Positions 12,701-24,700 of a stretch of DNA of 64,000 bases are shown in pieces; position 1 is the stretch's first letter, and the number at the start of each line of letters is the position of its first letter. A program made the position numbers and the translations under genes. This DNA is from Atrina japonica (Eukaryota; Mollusca; Bivalvia; Pterioida; Pinnidae): NCBI GenBank assembly GCA_030159075.1, contig BROG01000073.1, positions 752,001-816,000 on the forward strand, read 5' to 3'. A model generated the notes under the pieces. That model saw only the letters and a list, made by a program, of their open reading frames with translations. It made no database searches and was not told the origin of the DNA.

Positions 12701-15700
12701 TCTGAATGTCTTAAAACCATTTACTTAAAAATTATTGACTTTTGAAAATAAAAATAAGGGCAGATATGCATTTTTATTGATATGGTTACATAAATTTAAA
12801 AAATCTATTTAAAAAGAGATGCAACATTTCACATCTGATTTTTATGTCCCTCTTATGAAATTGAGGGAGATAATTTGAAATTGAGGGAGATAATTTGTAT
12901 ACTTCGTTTGCACTTGTGTATTCAGCCACAGACTCGAAGATACACGTGTATGTGAATCAACTATCATACCAACTAATGATTTACATTTTACTACACCACT
13001 ATGACACCTATAAGATACAGAATAATTGTGTAATTTCTGTCAGAAATCAAATGTAAATAAATCTGACAAGTTCTTTTTCAAGACGAATCAACAGTTACTA
13101 TCAAGGTCAAAGTTTGGCATGCAATGACATACGATGATGGGCACATCAGGCGTCCTTGGTCTGCTTCGGATAATTTAGCAAATCAATTTCAAAGCTGTCA
13201 GAAAAGAAATTGTTGTAACTTTCAATGTTTCATGTCATAATTTTAGTAGTTAACATCGATTAGTGAAGGGCATAGTTTATTTATATGCATGGGTACAACT
13301 GAACATGACATCACCAAAGTGACTGTGACATCACCAAAGTGACTGTGACATCACCAAAGTGACTATGTCTCTGTCTCTGTCTAACAAGACATGGATTTAC
13401 ATCTTGTTTATTACCTGTAGGGTGTGAGGCTGTAGTGATAGTTTTTTTTTTTTGTATTTATTTTATTTATGAAATTTTATATCAATACAGAGTACATTAA
13501 CATTAGAAATATCCAACTTTACTCCATATCCTTTTCACAGTTTTTTGTCCTGCATGCATGCACACCAATCCGTTCATACATTGAGCTCAGTACAAACATT
13601 TAGAAACCATCCTCAACTAAACATACAGAAATCAATGTTACTTTCACATGTTACATACATCCTTGCATACATGTATACGTATGACCACACAGACATATAC
13701 ACATCTAATATGCCTACATATATACTTGCATATTATCCATGCTCCTACTTTATACATTTTATAGCTCTTATATACATGAATATATACACATTAAATACAA
13801 ACATACCCATATAAAGTTACATTGTGTTTCTATGCATGTTAATTTTCAGACTAGATTCATTAAATATGCACATCTGTATTGTGTATAAAGAGAGAGAGAG
13901 AGAGAGAGATGTAGTGATAGTTGATAAGTCTAGGCACCCCATGGAGAAGTTTAATCCAAAATGTTTCAGCTGATGGCGTCACACAGAGTTTCTCAGTGTC
14001 AAAGAAATATGCCGCAATAGTATAGAGTGAAATTTTGCGTATACACTACAGTTAGAAAGAGAATCACAATATTTTTTGTCATCATTTTCACGGTGTAGAG
14101 CGTTTGATAGAATAAACACCATGTTTGTACTGTGGGTAAGATTATGCTGCAGGGATATAAATTAGCAGGGCCCACTAGCCCATGGTGAGTAAAAACTGAG
14201 CTGGGCTAGTAGATTTCACAGTGTGTTAACCCAGGTGGCTACTGAAAATTTGGGGGTATATCTTGCAATTTCACAAATTTCAACTGATATTCTTGTAAAC
14301 TGAGTATATCTTGCTATATGTAGCTAGTGTGTGAACTACTTTGAAATATGTTTTCATAGTAAGATTCTTTAAATAGTATGTTATAGGAAAAGTAAGTTTC
14401 TGGGCTTCCAGACATGCAACTAGGCTCCAAAAAATCCTGACATACAAGCCAGATGGCTCTTTGTTGTAGAGTTTAATTTCTATCCCTTTGCAGGGGTATA
14501 GTAAATCCATATAGCCTAGTGGGTTGGGGTCTTGTGAACCTTCTTTGACCTGGATAAGTTTAAATTTGAGGTAATAAAGCATAACGAAATTACAATTACA
14601 CTGACTAGAATAATCGTTCCTACTTTTCATCATACACAAGATAATATCCAGTGAGAAATAAAACATTTTTCTTGTGCAGCTTGTCATAACAGAAATGTGA
14701 GTAGAATCATCTGCATGATAATCAAAAGGTTACTCTGCCCGTTGCCATCTTATTTGAATCATTCCATATTTGTCACTTTTATTTCTTAGATTTTGGTATA
14801 TGCCACCCCACAATTTTTCAGTCATTTGAACTTCCAGTCAAGATATGGAAGCATGAGGACTTGTTGATGTCCGTAATGTATTGTGGATGTTTCTAAGCCT
14901 AAAGTAGATTTATAATGTTATTCCTGTTGTCGCATCAAATAAATATCTGTGCGATGTGTCTGTTAAGTAATGAAGTCCGAATGGACACCCAGTCTGTCGG
15001 TCAAACCTTGGTCATTAACTCTTATGCAATTTATTTTAGGATTGGCAGATCATATATATGCAAAACAATGTCAGATAACCTTGTTTCAAAGATTTGGGAT
15101 TGGTATTATATGTATAATAATGTCATATAGTCTTGATTTCAGGATTTGTGGATTGACAATTTGTGTAAAATAATGTCGTATAACCTTGTTTTCAGGATTG
15201 GTGGTCGTGAGAATTATTTTCATTGTGAAGTCTGTGATGTTTGCCTTGCTAAAGAAATGCGAAATAAACACAAGGTAATTATCATGTTATGTAATACTTC
15301 TTCTTTATCTTGTATGATTTCAGTTGTTCAGCTGTAGAGTTTGAGCCACACAAATTGATGCTTTGGGGTTCAAATCTTGGTTGAGTTAGACCAAAGTCAT
15401 ACAGTCATAACTAGGTAGCTACATTTACTGTTCCTTTGCCAATGCTTGTTATTCCATTTTTAGACATGATATTTATATATATATATATATACAGTCAAAC
15501 TTGTATACAAAGACTGCTCAGGGGAAATTACAAAGATTTTCTTTATAGACAAGGGGGTCTTTATATACAGGGTCACAAGAGATATTATGAAATCCACTGG
15601 ATTTGAGATGACTTTCATTATTTCCAACTACATATTTCTTCCCTGGTTCGATAGATGTTCCATTTAGTAAATGTACATTGTATTTGTAATATTAAAGGGG

Positions 15701-18700
15701 TTTTCCTACTTCCAGGGTCTAGAAAATGGGAAAATATTCATTTTTATTTTTTAATTCCAAATTGGGAATTTTTGCATATTTTGGGGAAAATACAAGCCAA
15801 TTTTGCATTGGGAAGGGTCCTGTAACTGGACCAAAAATAGGCATAGGAAAATCCCTGTACTAAAACATGTACAACATGTAAATAACGATAATAAGAAACA
15901 ATTTATTGTTTTAAATAAGGCCAAGTAAAAAATCCTTCTAGTTCTCAGACACTGCCAATGAAACCACTTTATTCACATTTCATAAAAAAATTACTGCGGC
16001 GTGGCAAGTAAAAATGTCTGTCATTTCAAAAGGCTTAAGTTTTGAAAATGATCCATTTCCTTCTATTTGTTGTTCAAAATGCATTTCTAAAACCCAATTA
16101 GAAACTAAAATAATTATTATATTGACAATTTAAAATGTAAATCTTTATCTCATGCCCGAAAATGTCACAGAACACATTGTGTGTTTTCTGCTGTTGCTTG
16201 CAATTTATAGAGGAAGTGGAAGTTGCAAGCAACAGCAGAAAACACACAATGTGTACTGTGACATTTTCGGGCATGAGGTAAATGAAAGTACCGAACGGAA
16301 CTGAATTTCAGGATGTGTTAGAATGATGATACATGTACATGTAGTACATGTAACACTATATAGTGTATAAAAGTTTTAAAATCTGAATAAAATGTAGGTG
16401 AAAACTGAATGATCAAAGTAAAATTAGTTACTGTAAAAAAAGTTTCAATGAAATACATAAAAATGGATAGCTATTGTTTTCAGAAATTAAACTTTTGGAA
16501 TTTGCATTGATTTTTAGACACATAGAAGTTACCTTTTGTACAGCTTTGGAAATAGTAATGATAATGATTGATGATTATTATAATGATGCATTTACAATTA
16601 ATTTTCTTGTAGTGTCAAAACATATTTATATTTTGATTTATATATAATCTTTTAGCTATTTTATATTCTTGTTGATATTTCAGTTTTAAAACCATGTGAA
16701 CAAGACAATCACACAACTTTTTGTTACAATTTATTGAAGGTCTCAGTAAAAGACATTTTTTTGTTACATAAAGTCTTCTTATTTTCTTGCCTTCAATGAA
16801 TATAAACAATAATTTGGAAATAAAAAAAAAAAATTAAATACTTACCTACCTTGCCCATCTTGGAAGGCTAATTGTTTGAAAATCAGAATACTTTTTTTTA
16901 CATGGCCTGATATAAACTAATTTATGATGTAGATAATCTAAGTGAATTATATACATGTTCATCAAGGATACTGCACATAATTAAAACTGAGACAAATATC
17001 TAAAAAGCGCTCAAAGTCGGTGATCTGTATTGTTAAGTCACTCAGAAGTGTAAAAATATACAGAAAGTTATAGGTAGATGAATTTTATTTAATTTTCATT
17101 TTATTAAACATAATTCAATGCTACGAGCGCTGGTGATTTTACTGTCTTCCGCCGATTAAGTAGTCATCACCGGAAACTTAGGTTGATAATTGATGATTGA
17201 AAACAAAACATCAATCAGTCAGCAATGATTGTTAATTCCTGGTTGTAAAAACACCCTGTCATAAAGCATGTTTGAGTGCTTAATTAGTACCCGTGGCGTT
17301 AATTGACACCTCCAGGTGTGTTGTGCCTGTCAAAACATCGTGTAATGCACCATGTTGTTGATTAGGTCTCGAAATATCCTGTGACAATTATTTACTAGTT
17401 ATCTCCATCAGTAGTATGTCTGTAAGCAGTCACTACACACAAGTAAGACAACTTCCGGTGGACAAAATACAGCGGTCGTTGGTCGTGCAAGACAGGTGGT
17501 CGCTATATAAGGGGCAAATATATAGTAATGCTCAAGGGGCGGTCCGAATATGGTCATTATAGACAGGAAGTCGTTATATGAGGGGGTCGCTAAGGCAAGT
17601 TTGACTGTATATATATATATATATCTACAATGCAGTAAAATCAACAACACTATATATCAAAGGGTGTTGGATCTAAGCAATATTTACAAGTCAAGCAAAG
17701 AATAAATAAAACACTAAAATGACAAATGACACATACATAATCAAAGTCAAATTTTTGGGATGGACTGTCCCTTCATCAGGACAAAATGATTGAAATAACA
17801 AAAAAAAAATGTGCAGATACACACTCACATGCAAACACACACTCGCACACACAACCGGAGAATGAAAGAAATGCTACATGATAAAAGTATATGGCAATCA
17901 AGTTACAAAATAATTGAAAATTGAAATCAAACAAATGGATAACTAAAAAATTACCAACGAAATGTGAATACAACTAGATCTAAGTGAAAATGAACAAGAA
18001 ACTGCAAAGTTACAAAATTAATTTGATCTATAAATTCGGAACATGTTAAGTTTGAAAGTCAATCTGACAGAATGGAAGCAATTGGGTGGATTCAATGCAT
18101 AAAAAGTTTGATCCATCACTCCTGAACAATATAAAAATTTCAACATTTGGGTGGATTTGATATAGCATAAGTTCATACCAAAAGGTTTGGAATTCTAAGA
18201 ATCAATGAACGACGGTGGATTCGAGATTACATCAGTTCGAACTCGAATCACATCGAGAAACAGTATCAGACAGAAATTACAAGTCTGAGCCAAAAGGATT
18301 TCAATTCAGAAAACAAACAAACTATGTGGATTCGAGTTTCAGTTAGTCTGAACTCGAATCCCATTGTGAAAATGTATCGGGCAGAACTCATTTTTGCGAA
18401 GTCCATAAGCTTATTAATGCTTTTGGGTCTGAAAGACTGAAGTCTGTGCATCCAAACTTTTTCTTTCCGTTTTCTTTCTGCATCGCTCAGATAAGGGTTG
18501 TGATCAATAACCACGACTGTCATGTCCTCCCATTTATGACTCTCAAGGTTGAAATGGTCACCAATAGGTTCCCCGAGTTCTTTAATGGTTGTTATGTAAT
18601 AACAACCAATTATGGGTTTACTTCAACTTTTCATCAAGGGCTATCCTGTTAGCGGTGAAGAGTCATAGAGGTTGCATTCGCACTTCATGTAAAATATAGT

Positions 18701-21700
18701 CCAACTCAAGAATTCAACTTTTACCGAAAAGTCAAATATTTTGATGTAAATGAAATTAAATCTAGTTTGCATAATCATTTAATGAAATACCACATAATTC
18801 TACTTACTTCTGCCTTTTGAAGTTATAAAATACAATTTGTAGATAGTTTCAACAAAGTGTCATCAATCTACATATAAATATAGAAGTCCACTATATAAGA
18901 TTCCAGTGATGTTGAGCCTGCCTTGAGAAACTGCAGTATTACTCCGCCATTCATCATATTGATGTAGATAGCTACAAGCATTCAGCGATGTAAATAGGAA
19001 TAATTACATATCGCTGATACCAACATGAAGCTAAATCAATTTCTGTTGAACTCTGAAGAATAGGTATGTTTTCTAGTCCATGGAAAAATGAAAATAAATG
19101 CAGAATAGAAGGGATAGCATCAAGTAGGAGGTGCTTGTTATGCAAATGGCGCATGAAATTCATTAGGAATAAGTTCTTGTCCATTTTGAAAACCTATCAA
19201 TTTAACATGTTTGTCAACTAATCATTATACATAACCTGCCTTAATGAGATTCCATGTGCATATTTCCTTTATTTATACACCCTATATCGTGACCACATTA
19301 CCAGAGACTGCCCATTTTCAGTCAACGGTCACTTGTATACTGTGTGTATTGATATTGCAAAGGGAGGTAACTTGAACATTGAACGTTACAATTTCCAGTT
19401 CACGTTTCCGTGGAAGTTGGGGAAAATATCCATGTCCATTGTCGGGTGTTTACACAAAAATTATCACAACTTTTGAAGTAGATCACAATTTCACAACAAT
19501 TATCACAACTTTTGAAGTAAATCACAATTAAACCTAAACTTTTTGTGTAATTGTCTATTCATAATGGATTTCAAATAGAAATGATGTCTCAACAAAAAAG
19601 CAAAGTTTTATCTATTGCCCAAAACGTTGTTGTCTATAAGTGAAATTGGTGATAGATCATTTTCCTACATCGTGATTTTAGGCCCGAATTATGTTGATGA
19701 AAATTTATTTATAAACATTGGGTAAACTGTCTTTTTTACCCCATACAGTTATTTATATCTATTAATACAAGATAGAGATTATTCTTTGGTTGTTTATTTA
19801 GTCTAGGCAGAGTATATGTTCATGTACCACAGTAATAGCCTTAAATAGGATTGTTTAGGTTTGATATTACAAGCCCTAAAATGTATTTTAAATCACAGCC
19901 ATTTTTTGCTATGAAAAAATTCATTTTACCTGTTATTCTAAATTGTTGTATAATTTTTATTGTATACACAATTTTTCCTCCACATTCCCTATAAAAATTG
20001 CATGTATACTCATCATGAAAAAGGAGATCAAAATATGCTAACTCACTTTTGACTTAATAAAACATTGAAATTGTATGTTGGACCAACAATTTCAGCTGTA
20101 AATGTGTTAAATTCAATGCTTTAATTTAAATTATTTGTCGATGAAGGTTGTGTGAAGGAGGTTTCTGCATTGAAATTGTCTGTAAAATCATCGTCACAGC
20201 TAACATCTTATTTGGAATCGATATCTATCTCGTATTCTGTTTCCGTAGAAATATGGTTTACAGGTTGTTCATGTGTAGAATCATCATCCAAATCAGATAC
20301 TAAATTCATTTTTAGAGTCGGAATCAGAGTTGAAAATATCTAAAATATCTTGAGGGAATCTCTGATGCATAAGCGGCAGCCATTTTTTGATGACTTTCAG
20401 TCATAGAATTAAAAACAATGGTACTTTTATATTCGTCCTATTTTGCTTATGTTCACCGGCATCCATTACATGTACATGTGATAATATATATAGACTAAAA
20501 TCTCATCTAACTCTCATTATGTTCGTGATTTCCGGTCATAAAATGAAAGTGAAAAAAAAACCGAATTGAAAGTGAAGCAACTTAAGGAGAAACATGAGTG
20601 CATCTTGTATTCATTGGTTGTACTTCTACTGGGCGATAGCAGATGTTATCGGGAGTAGTGAACAATGAATTTAGTGAACAATGAATTTAGCGGGCGGTTT
20701 TAATCACTATCGGGATGAAAGGGTTAATGCACGACAGATGATATTTAATGTTGGTGTGGAAGATACAACAAATAAAATTTAGAATGCTAATTGTTAATTT
20801 ATTTAGAGGCTGGAAATTGAAGTTTTTTTTTGTTTTTAGATCTACATTAATTTGATTTATTTCCATTTCATATATGTTAGATAAAAGTAGTTTGAATCCC
20901 ATGGCTATTTTGCCAAAATAACGACACATTTCAGTACTTTGATTACTGTAGTTTTAATGGTGGACCGATAGATATTGATGTGTCTGAGGAGGTCTCCAGT
21001 TTCACCATCATATTGTTTCTGACAAACTTTGCAAGTGATGAGATAGACGTAGTTGTTTGTGTTACATGACGTGCTTTGTAAAATTTTATAGCTGCATTCT
21101 GTGGTAGTGCTGCTAAAGTTATTGGTATCGTTGCTGTGTTTGCAAAGCAGGCATCTGTTATCTAGACATGTTTTGAAGCTGGCCATAGGCAAAGGGTTGT
21201 CTAGTCTGGTTCTAACTACCATGTCCTTAAGATTTCTGGCTGTCTAAAGGAAACCAATGGCGGTTCTTTGAAGACGTTTGCCATTCTGTCATCTTTGTGG
21301 AGAGTTGGCAGTAGAATGTTATTAAGGTCCTTCAAGACAGGGTGGTAAGAAGTCACATGGGGAACTCTGCTGCTTTCAATATTAGACTTGTTTTGCAGGA
21401 GAGTGTTTCTGTCTTTATTGGAAATCTCATCAATTGCAGTTTGCACAGTCTTGGCTTTGTAGCCTCTGATGCAAAGGTTGGTTTTTAGGAGTTGGCACTG
21501 TTCTTGGGTTTAACAAATTCGGGTGAATAAACCTTTTGGTGCTCCTTTAAATGTGAGAGGTGGATGACAGCTGGATAGCATTAAGTACAGATGAGAATCT
21601 GTGGGTTTGGCTTGGCGACTAAACTCAATATTTCCATCAATCAGAGTGGATGTGGTATCCAAGAAGATGTTTTTGGATTCTGAAATATCCACGGTAAATT

Positions 21701-24700
21701 TGATGGAATGATCGAATGAGTTCTTAAATTTGACAAAACTATCGAGACTATCCTGAACACCAGCCCACTTTAACTCAGTATCATCAATAAAACGTAAACA
21801 GCTAAGGAGCCTAAAAGGCAATTGGTCTAGCAGATTACGTTCCAATATCACAATGAAAACATTGGCATAAGAAGGAGCCATTTAAGTGCCACTAATCTGT
21901 GTTCTCCATTTAACATGAAGTTGTTGAATTTTAAAACATGTTCCAGAAGCTTGACTAGAGAGGGTCTTTGATTTCTCTGCTCTCCCAGACTTTGTACAAG
22001 CTTCAATGCCTTCATAGTGCGGGATATTGGTGTATAAAGATGTAAAATCCATCATCACTAGAAGTGTTTTATCAACAGGAAGGTTAGGTGACAGAGTTTT
22101 GTTCAAATAATCCGTGGTGTCCTTCAAATAAGATGGCAAACTTTCTACATGCGGACAGAGATGTAAATCAAGGAATTCTGATATATTCTCCATGGGATGT
22201 CCAATGGCACTGACAATTAGGCTGTCAGGCATGTCCTTTAAATGGATTTTGGGAAGCAGGTAGAATTGTCGGGGTCTACAGTTGGTAGGGAGAAGTGTGT
22301 GGTAGACGTTGTCACCTATTTCTTGTTTTTCGTACAATTCTGTAAGAGTTTCGGTGATTTCATTGGCAAACTTCTCAGTAGGGTCAGAGTCGACCTTAAC
22401 ATAAAATTTCTCATCTGACAATTGACTCTGAGCTTCAGCCTAATACGTCTCTTTGTCGAGTACCACTACTCCAGACCCTTTGTCTGCTCTCTTGATGACA
22501 ATGTCATCACGGTGTTTGAGAGATTGCAATGCAGGCCTTTCCTCCTTGTCCAAATTATCTGGAGTATGTTGCGGTTGTGACAGCAGGAATTCTATATCAT
22601 GCTCAACCGCTTCTATGTAAGCTTCAAGAGCCCACATTTAGCCGGTGGTGGTTCCCAGTCACTTTTAGGTCTGTATATTAGTTTATGATGTTCTTAATTA
22701 TTGAGGGTGACTTGGATTGAATTTATTGTCTCAGAGTCTTTCAAGAACAGTGCTCTTTTATTCTTAATCTCCGGAAAACGCTCGAGTGTCCCTCTGATTT
22801 GCTGGACCCAGTTGCACAACAGGCTGTTAAATTTAACGTGAAGTTAAATAATGTTAAACTAATGGGCTAACTGTAGGTTAAGTTTAACAGCGTGTTATGC
22901 AACCAAATTGTGGTGATTAATTTCACAAGATGTCAGACAAAAATTGAGTCTCTTAGAGAGGAGGGAAATTTCGGCATAAGAAAGTGTGGCGCTTGAGGCA
23001 TTCAAAACCGGACAAGCAGGAACATGGTATATGTTATTGGATTTGTCAACTTTCTTCCGCTTAAAACATCTGGAACGGAAGGCCTTGCTAAATTCAAGTA
23101 GACTTGGAGTCTGCACTTTTTACTTAATGCCCTGATTCATAGGGATACCACCTCTAGAAAATTCATTAGTTTTGGTTTTATGGAGTTTATAGAAAAGGCC
23201 AAGTTATATGTGTCAAAACTAACGGCAGTTTCTTTAAATTCTGATGGATTCTTCAAGAGATGACTCCAAACTAGATTTATCACCTTTCAATTTCCCTAAT
23301 TTGTGAACGTCCCAAGAAAGACAGAGTGACATAAGTCGTTTAGAGCGTCCATAAGAATGGAATCTTAGTGACTTTGAAAGTTCTTAGAAATAGGTGATTT
23401 GTTTAACGTGAAACCCTTGGCAGGATGTCATGCTCAAGGTATGTTTCTAGATTTGAAACACGATGTCAAGTTTTAATGAACTTTTGATGCAGTTGCTTCA
23501 TTTCTTTGAATGTGTTAGTATCCGTTAAATTCACTCTAGAACTACCTTGTAGACAATATAAAAATATAAATCATGTTTATCATGTAGCATTTCTTTCATA
23601 CTCCAGTAGTGTGTGTGAGTGTGTGTGAGTGTGTGTTTGGGTGCGAGTGTGTATGTGTATATTTTTTTCATGTTATTTTAATTGTTTTGTCCTGATGAAG
23701 AGACAGGTTGCCCTGAAAATTTGCTCTGTGTTCAATAGACAGTTGCCGGACTAATCAAATTGTCCATTATAGAAAGGTGTCCGCTAAATGAGGGATGACC
23801 ATTCACTGCTAAAACTTTCATATGTATAATCAATGCAAATCATCTCTTAATCAATTGTTATGATGCAATGCAAGGAAATAATTATCAAACAAAAACGCAA
23901 AATAAAACTGAAAGTTTTTTATTTAATAAACTATGCAGCATGCACATGTCATATGATTGTAGAAGTGTTTCTCATAAAGAAAAGTTGGGACATATAGCTT
24001 AGTGAGAAATTGCCTGTGGCAAAGGAAGTTAATCATAGGAATAATTCAAGGTTAAAAATACAGAAATTATGCACATTGGGGCCAACAACTTTGTCCGTTG
24101 TCTGGGTATAGGAAGCGTCTGTTTATGTAAAATAGATGCTAGTAATCTTATATAAGTTAACTATGTAAATCCAGACCTGGACAGACTGTCCATTATCAGA
24201 GAGAGTGTTCGCTGAATTATGGTGTCCATTATGGCCTTTTTAATTGTATATTTATGTTGATTTTAGATGTAGTAAGTATATAACATGATACCACACGAGT
24301 TACGTTTGACACAGAAGTAAGAGTGGTTTTATAGACATGCTGGTATTTATGTAGTAAGTATATAACATGATACCACACAAGTTACGTTTGACTCAGAAGT
24401 AAGAGTGGTTTTATAGACATGCTGGTATTTATGTAGTAAGTATATAACATGATACCACACGAGTTACGTTTGACATAGAAGTAAGAGTGGTTTTATAGAC
24501 ATGCTGGTATTTATGTAGTAAGTATATAACATGATACCACACGAGTTACGTTTGACATAGAAGTAAGAGTGGTTTTATAGACATGCTGGTATTTATGTAG
24601 TAAGTATATAACATGATACCACACGAGTTACGTTTGACATAGAAGTAAGAGTGGTTTTATAGACATGCTGGTATTTATGTAGTAAGTATATAACATGATA

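Larger units (their letters stand above)
15492..17607 (+). mobile_element. TIR element of ~2.1 kb inserted into a TA repeat (RCHY1 intron 4)
   Basis: The element begins CAGTCAAACTTG and ends CAAGTTTGACTG, flanked by TA inside (TA)n on both sides. Next to the ends lie imperfect repeats of the CTTTATAGACAAGGGGGTC kind. No transposase is visible. Related end sequences occur at 11490-11600 and 35516. The centre contains the repeat B copy and hairpin. Confidence 0.7.
17640..23760 (-). mobile_element. Decayed Penelope-like retroelement with inverted terminal repeats and nested insertions
   Basis: Read on the minus strand, it holds an RT and a C-terminal GIY-YIG endonuclease, the layout of GIY-YIG-bearing Penelope-like elements. 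Sequence at 23560-23750 recurs in inverted orientation at 17740-17900 (CATGTAGCATTTCTTTCAT, a TG-rich run, TTTTGTCCTGATGAAG). This fits the flanking repeats such elements can carry. Frameshifts, stops, a MITE (22803-22905) and a 2.4-kb insertion (18589-20952) break it. It lies antisense in RCHY1 intron 4. Confidence 0.85.

Noticed and set aside
14280..14687. 135-aa minus-strand open frame
   Set aside because: No family motif, no splice context; lies in RCHY1 intron 3 beside a transposon. Could be a repeat relic but nothing shows it.
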